From Acidisoma sp965199065 (GTDB lineage Bacteria; Pseudomonadota; Alphaproteobacteria; Acetobacterales; Acetobacteraceae), in NCBI RefSeq assembly GCF_965199065.1, contig NZ_CBDAQN010000003.1, positions 992,001 to 1,056,000 on the forward strand: a stretch of 64,000 bases of DNA. Reading direction: 5' to 3'. The stretch's first letter is position 1; every line of letters begins with the position of its first letter. The notes beneath the pieces are model-generated. The model searched no databases and was not told the DNA's origin. It saw only the letters and a list, made by a program, of their open reading frames with translations. The position numbers and the translations under genes were made by a program. This document shows, piece after piece, positions 60,724 to 64,000 of the stretch.

Positions 60724-62469
60724 ATGCCGGATATGCCGATAATCGCACCGAGCGTCCAACTGCCGCCCGCGCCACCGCCACCTCGCCTGGCGACAGCCGC
60801 CGATCTCGACCGCCTCTGGCACAACTGGCAGAGCCGCTTCACCGGGGGCCGCTCGCCGAGCACGGTGAGCCTCGCCATGCTCGACTGGGCCGCGCACGCC
60901 GGAAATGCGCCTTTCCAGATGACCGAACTGTCGCGCGCGGGTTTCAGCCAGTGGCTTCGCCTCGCGAAGATCGCGGCCGGGCAAGAGCTACCGGTGGCGC
61001 CCGCGAAAGGTGACACCCGCTTTAGCAATCCGGCTTGGCAGCAGATGCCTTTCGGATTGCTCGTGCAAGCGGTTCTGCTCGGTGAGGAATGGTGGCAGAG
61101 CCTCGTCCAGGCGCCCGCAGGCATGGGGCCGCATGACAGGCGCATGGTTTCTTTCACCGTGCGGCAATGGCTGGATATGATGTCGCCATCCAACTTCCCG
61201 GGCCTGAACCCCGAGGTTCTCGCGGCCACTCGAGACAGCGGTGGCGCCAATCTCGTAGCCGGGATGCGCAACCTGATGCGCGACCGGACCTCGGGCGACA
61301 CCGGAGCCAACACCAGCTTCAAGGTCGGCGGCAATCTCGCGACGACGCCCGGCAAGATCGTCTTCCGCAATGAGCTCATGGAGCTCATCCAATACTCTCC
61401 GGCGACGCCGCTCGTCGGCGCCGAGCCGGTGCTCATCGTCCCGGCCTGGATCATGAAATACTACATCCTTGACCTGTCTCCCCATAACTCTCTGGTGCGC
61501 TGGCTCGTAGGCCAAGGGCGGACAGTCTTCATGATATCCTGGCGCAACCCCGGCGCCGAAATGCGCGATACCAGCCTCGACGACTACCGCATGCGCGGCG
61601 TCATGGCCGCGATCGACGCCGTCCAGGCCGTCTGCGGCACAGCCAAGATCCACGCGACGGGCTATTGCCTCGGGGGCACCCTGCTCGCCATCGCCGCCGC
61701 CGCGATGGCGCAGGCCCATGACGAGAGGCTCGCCAGTCTCTCGTTGTTCGCGGCGCAGACCGATTTCAGCGAGGCCGGGGAGTTGCAGCTCTTCATCACC
61801 GAGGACCAGCTCGCCTTTCTCAACGACATCATGCAGACGCAAGGCTATCTGAGCAGCGCGCAGATGGGCGGCGCCTTCCAGATGCTACGCTCCAACGACC
61901 TGATCTGGTCGCACGCGATCCGCGACTACATGCTGGGCGAGCGCGACGCTCCTTTTGACCTGATGGCCTGGGACGCAGACGGCACCCGGCTGCCGGCGCG
62001 GATGCACATCGAGTATCTGCGCAGTCTGTTCCTTCACAACGATCTTGCCGAAGGACGTTTCCGCGTCGACGGGCATGTGCTGGCGCTCAATGATATTCGC
62101 GCGCCGATCTTCGTTGTCAGCACGGAGAGCGACCACATCGCGCCGTGGCATTCTGTCTACAAGCTGCACCTGCTGAATGATGGACCGATCACCTTTGTTC
62201 TCACATCGGGCGGCCACAACGCGGGCATCGTCAGCGAACCCGGACATCCCCACCGGCATTTCCGCCTGCGGACCAGGGATGTCGGCGGCCATACCTTCGG
62301 GCCGGACGAATGGGAGCGCGAGACGGCGCCCCGGGACGGCTCGTGGTGGCCCCAGTGGAACGACTGGCTGGGCCGCCATTCGGGGCCGTCGGTGGTGCCT
62401 CCCCAGATGGGTCTGCCGGGCACCGCGCCGCTCGCCGACGCTCCCGGCACCTATGTCCTGGAAGGATAA
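60724..62469 (+). CDS. phaC: Class I polyhydroxyalkanoate synthase family protein
   Basis: A 581-residue enzyme that polymerises hydroxyacyl-CoA into storage polyester. The N-terminal domain has NPAWQQMPFGLLVQAVLLGE and RQWLDMMSPSNFPGLNPEVL. The alpha/beta hydrolase core has the lipase-like box G-Y-C315-L-G-G with the nucleophilic Cys. The catalytic Asp lies in STESDHIAPWHS and the His in SGGHNAGIVSEPG. Together with the following MaoC-Pta fusion and acetate kinase it forms a unit behind an FNR box. It may be an additional copy beside a housekeeping phaC-phaAB locus. Confidence 0.93.
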   Translation: MPDMPIIAPSVQLPPAPPPPRLATAADLDRLWHNWQSRFTGGRSPSTVSLAMLDWAAHAGNAPFQMTELSRAGFSQWLRLAKIAAGQELPVAPAKGDTRFSNPAWQQMPFGLLVQAVLLGEEWWQSLVQAPAGMGPHDRRMVSFTVRQWLDMMSPSNFPGLNPEVLAATRDSGGANLVAGMRNLMRDRTSGDTGANTSFKVGGNLATTPGKIVFRNELMELIQYSPATPLVGAEPVLIVPAWIMKYYILDLSPHNSLVRWLVGQGRTVFMISWRNPGAEMRDTSLDDYRMRGVMAAIDAVQAVCGTAKIHATGYCLGGTLLAIAAAAMAQAHDERLASLSLFAAQTDFSEAGELQLFITEDQLAFLNDIMQTQGYLSSAQMGGAFQMLRSNDLIWSHAIRDYMLGERDAPFDLMAWDADGTRLPARMHIEYLRSLFLHNDLAEGRFRVDGHVLALNDIRAPIFVVSTESDHIAPWHSVYKLHLLNDGPITFVLTSGGHNAGIVSEPGHPHRHFRLRTRDVGGHTFGPDEWERETAPRDGSWWPQWNDWLGRHSGPSVVPPQMGLPGTAPLADAPGTYVLEG

Positions 62470-62473
62470 CGCA

Positions 62474-63892
62474 ATGCCCGACGGAACAAACGACCTCTTC
62501 ATCGAAAATAGAACCTTTGACGAGATGACGATCGGCGAGACGGCGAGCCTCACTCACACCGTCTCTCAGCGCGACATCGATCTGTTCGCGACGGTGACAG
62601 GCGACGTGAATCCGGCGCATGTCGATCCGGCCTACGCCGAGACCGATATGTTCCACCACATCATTATCCACGGCATGTGGGGCGCGGGTCTCATTTCGGC
62701 CACGCTCGGCACGAAGCTTCCCGGGCCGGGCACGATCTATCTCGGCCAGGACCTGCATTTCCGGCGTCCGGTCAACATCGGCGACACCATCACCGCCACG
62801 CTGACCGTGAAGGAAAAGAAGCCAGAGAAGAAAGACGTGACGCTCGATTGCGTCTGCACCAATCAGGAGGGCGAGGCTGTCATCACCGGCACCGCATTCA
62901 TCCGCGCGCCGACGACGCGGGTTCGCCGCAAGCGCGTCATTCTCCCCTCTGTGCGCGTCGGCCGTCATCCGGAGACGCAGGCGATCCTTGCCCGCGCAAG
63001 TGGCGGCACGCCGATCGCGACCGCCGTCGTTTTTCCCGTCGATGCGCCATCCCTGCTCGCGGCCCTCGATGCCGCGGCGGCTGGCCTTATTCAGCCAGTA
63101 CTCGTGGGACCGGCGGTGCGCCTGAGGGCCGTGGCGCAGGCCGCGGGCTTGGACCTGACCGGGCTTTCAATCGTCGAGGCTGCGGACGCTCCGCAGGCGG
63201 CGGCAAGAGCCGTGGCACTCGCACGCAGCGGGGATGTCGCCATGCTCATAAAGGGCGACCTGCACACTGACGTTTTCATGCACCCGGCGCTTGAGGCCGA
63301 CACCGGTCTGCGGACCGGGCGCCACATCAGCCACGTCTACCTCGTGGATGTTCCGGATTACCCGCGCCCGCTTCTGCTGACGGATGTCGCGATCAACATC
63401 CGGCCGACGCTTGGCGAAAAAGTCAGCATCGTCCAGAACGCGATCGATTTCGCCCATGTCATCGGCATTGTCCGGCCTCGCGTGGCGATCCTGGCCGCTG
63501 TCGAAACGGTCACCGATCGCATGCCATCCACGGTCGATGCCGCCGCACTCTGCAAGATGGCGGATCGTGGACAGATCACCGGCGGCGTCCTGGACGGGCC
63601 ACTCGCCTTCGACAACGCCGTGAACGAGGCCGCGGCGGCCGAGAAGGGCATCGTGTCCGAGGTTGCGGGGCGCGCCGACATCCTGGTGGTGCCGGATCTC
63701 GAAGCCGGCAACATGCTTGCCAAGGATCTGACCTTCCTCTCGGGCGCCGAGGCGGCGGGCGTGGTCATCGGCGGCCGTGTGCCGATCATCGTTACCAGCC
63801 GCGCCGACAGCACAACAACGCGGCTCGCATCCTGCGCACTCGGCGTTCTGGTGGCGCGGGCGAACCTGCTCGTTCCGGGAGAGGTCGCATGA
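62474..63892 (+). CDS. MaoC-like hydratase fused to phosphate acetyl/butyryltransferase
   Basis: A 472-residue bifunctional protein. Residues about 1-150 are a MaoC/R-hydratase domain (DIDLFATVTGDVNPAHVDP, IIIHGMWGAGLISATLGTKL, DLHFRRPVNIGDTITA). That domain hydrates enoyl-CoA to (R)-3-hydroxyacyl-CoA, a PHA monomer. Residues about 175-472 are a PTA/PTB transferase (AMLIKGDLHTDVFMHPAL, ISHVYLVDVPDY, NAIDFAHVIGI, GQITGGVLDGPLAFDNAV), which swaps CoA and phosphate on acetyl or butyryl groups. The gene starts four bases after phaC and its stop overlaps ackA. The fusion links polymer supply with acetyl-phosphate turnover. Confidence 0.92.
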   Translation: MPDGTNDLFIENRTFDEMTIGETASLTHTVSQRDIDLFATVTGDVNPAHVDPAYAETDMFHHIIIHGMWGAGLISATLGTKLPGPGTIYLGQDLHFRRPVNIGDTITATLTVKEKKPEKKDVTLDCVCTNQEGEAVITGTAFIRAPTTRVRRKRVILPSVRVGRHPETQAILARASGGTPIATAVVFPVDAPSLLAALDAAAAGLIQPVLVGPAVRLRAVAQAAGLDLTGLSIVEAADAPQAAARAVALARSGDVAMLIKGDLHTDVFMHPALEADTGLRTGRHISHVYLVDVPDYPRPLLLTDVAINIRPTLGEKVSIVQNAIDFAHVIGIVRPRVAILAAVETVTDRMPSTVDAAALCKMADRGQITGGVLDGPLAFDNAVNEAAAAEKGIVSEVAGRADILVVPDLEAGNMLAKDLTFLSGAEAAGVVIGGRVPIIVTSRADSTTTRLASCALGVLVARANLLVPGEVA

Positions 63893-64000
63893 TCGAGCGC
63901 GGAAGCATCCTCACGCTGAACGCCGGTTCCTCGAGCGTGAAATTCGCTCTTTTCGACCGCGCGGCCAATCTGCGCGAGACGGTCCGCGGCGAGATCGAGA
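63889..64000 (+). CDS. ackA: Acetate/propionate kinase, N-terminal part (cut by window end)
   Basis: Only the first 37 residues are visible, starting at ATG 63889, which overlaps the preceding stop (ATGA). SILTLNAGSSSVKFALFD is the acetate kinase signature near the N terminus, including the Asn and Ser-rich loop of the ASKHA fold. The enzyme transfers phosphate from acetyl phosphate to ADP. With phosphoketolase and Pta nearby it completes an ATP-yielding branch. Confidence 0.92.
   Translation, partial: MIERGSILTLNAGSSSVKFALFDRAANLRETVRGEIE

Noticed and set aside
1..64000. CRISPR arrays, rRNA operons, prophage or integrase attachment sites
   Set aside because: No regularly spaced repeats, rRNA-like sequence, integrase or phage structural genes were seen on reading through the window.

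Overview
The window reads as a chromosomal segment of a high-GC alphaproteobacterium, most likely of the order Rhodospirillales; this placement is inference. It rests on HdaA, the Tim44-domain protein, ClpS-ClpA, the purMN and AI-2E/hdaA/ppk/ppx neighbourhood, polyhydroxyalkanoate genes with a phasin, and an FNR/FixK-type box. No rRNA, tRNA, CRISPR array or intact insertion sequence was found.

Layout. 1-6.0 kb: the end of an M16 peptidase overlapping pmbA, a Tim44-domain membrane protein behind a two-tier hairpin, two tandem paralogous lipoproteins, an HdeD-like membrane protein and ssuD. 6.1-11.7 kb: clpA, clpS, a phasin with two dyad operators, and a D,D-carboxypeptidase with a SPOR-like tail. 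11.7-18.7 kb: a tight minus-strand operon AI-2E permease - hdaA - ppk - ppx - FAD-linked oxidase. 18.9-28.1 kb: purMN, a copper amine oxidase, a proline-racemase-fold enzyme with a Ser/Cys pair, groESL, a periplasmic-binding-protein-like protein without a signal peptide, and an MDR alcohol dehydrogenase.

28.2-49.2 kb is a surface-glycan locus. It holds very large modular glycosyltransferases (GT2, GT2-GT4-GT4, methyltransferase-coil-GT2-GT2-GT4, GT4-GT4), an RgpF-like protein, an FkbM-type methyltransferase with a long coiled coil, three further methyltransferases, and gmd + rmd, which together make GDP-D-rhamnose. The 39.5-47.3 kb part looks poorer in GC than its flanks, suggesting separate acquisition. 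A DUF2786-type protein and a small HExxH metalloprotein follow as an overlapping pair.

50.8-64.0 kb is a carbon/energy module. A CBS-domain protein diverges from an operon of phosphoketolase, class I aldolase, histidine phosphatase and a proton-pumping P-type ATPase. Then come a sugar porter, an orphan PstB, PHA synthase, a MaoC-phosphotransacetylase fusion and acetate kinase (cut by the window end). A perfect FNR/FixK box lies upstream of phaC, and a spaced inverted repeat sits in the CBS/phosphoketolase divergent promoter. Read together, sugar phosphates would be cleaved to acetyl phosphate, which can be cashed for ATP (AckA) or passed to acetyl-CoA and PHA when oxygen is low.

No wholly new defence-type system is evident. 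The strongest leads are the oxygen-linked phosphoketolase/PHA module with its regulatory sites, the modular glycosyltransferases sharing a coiled-coil-SWR linker, and the DUF2786/HExxH pair.
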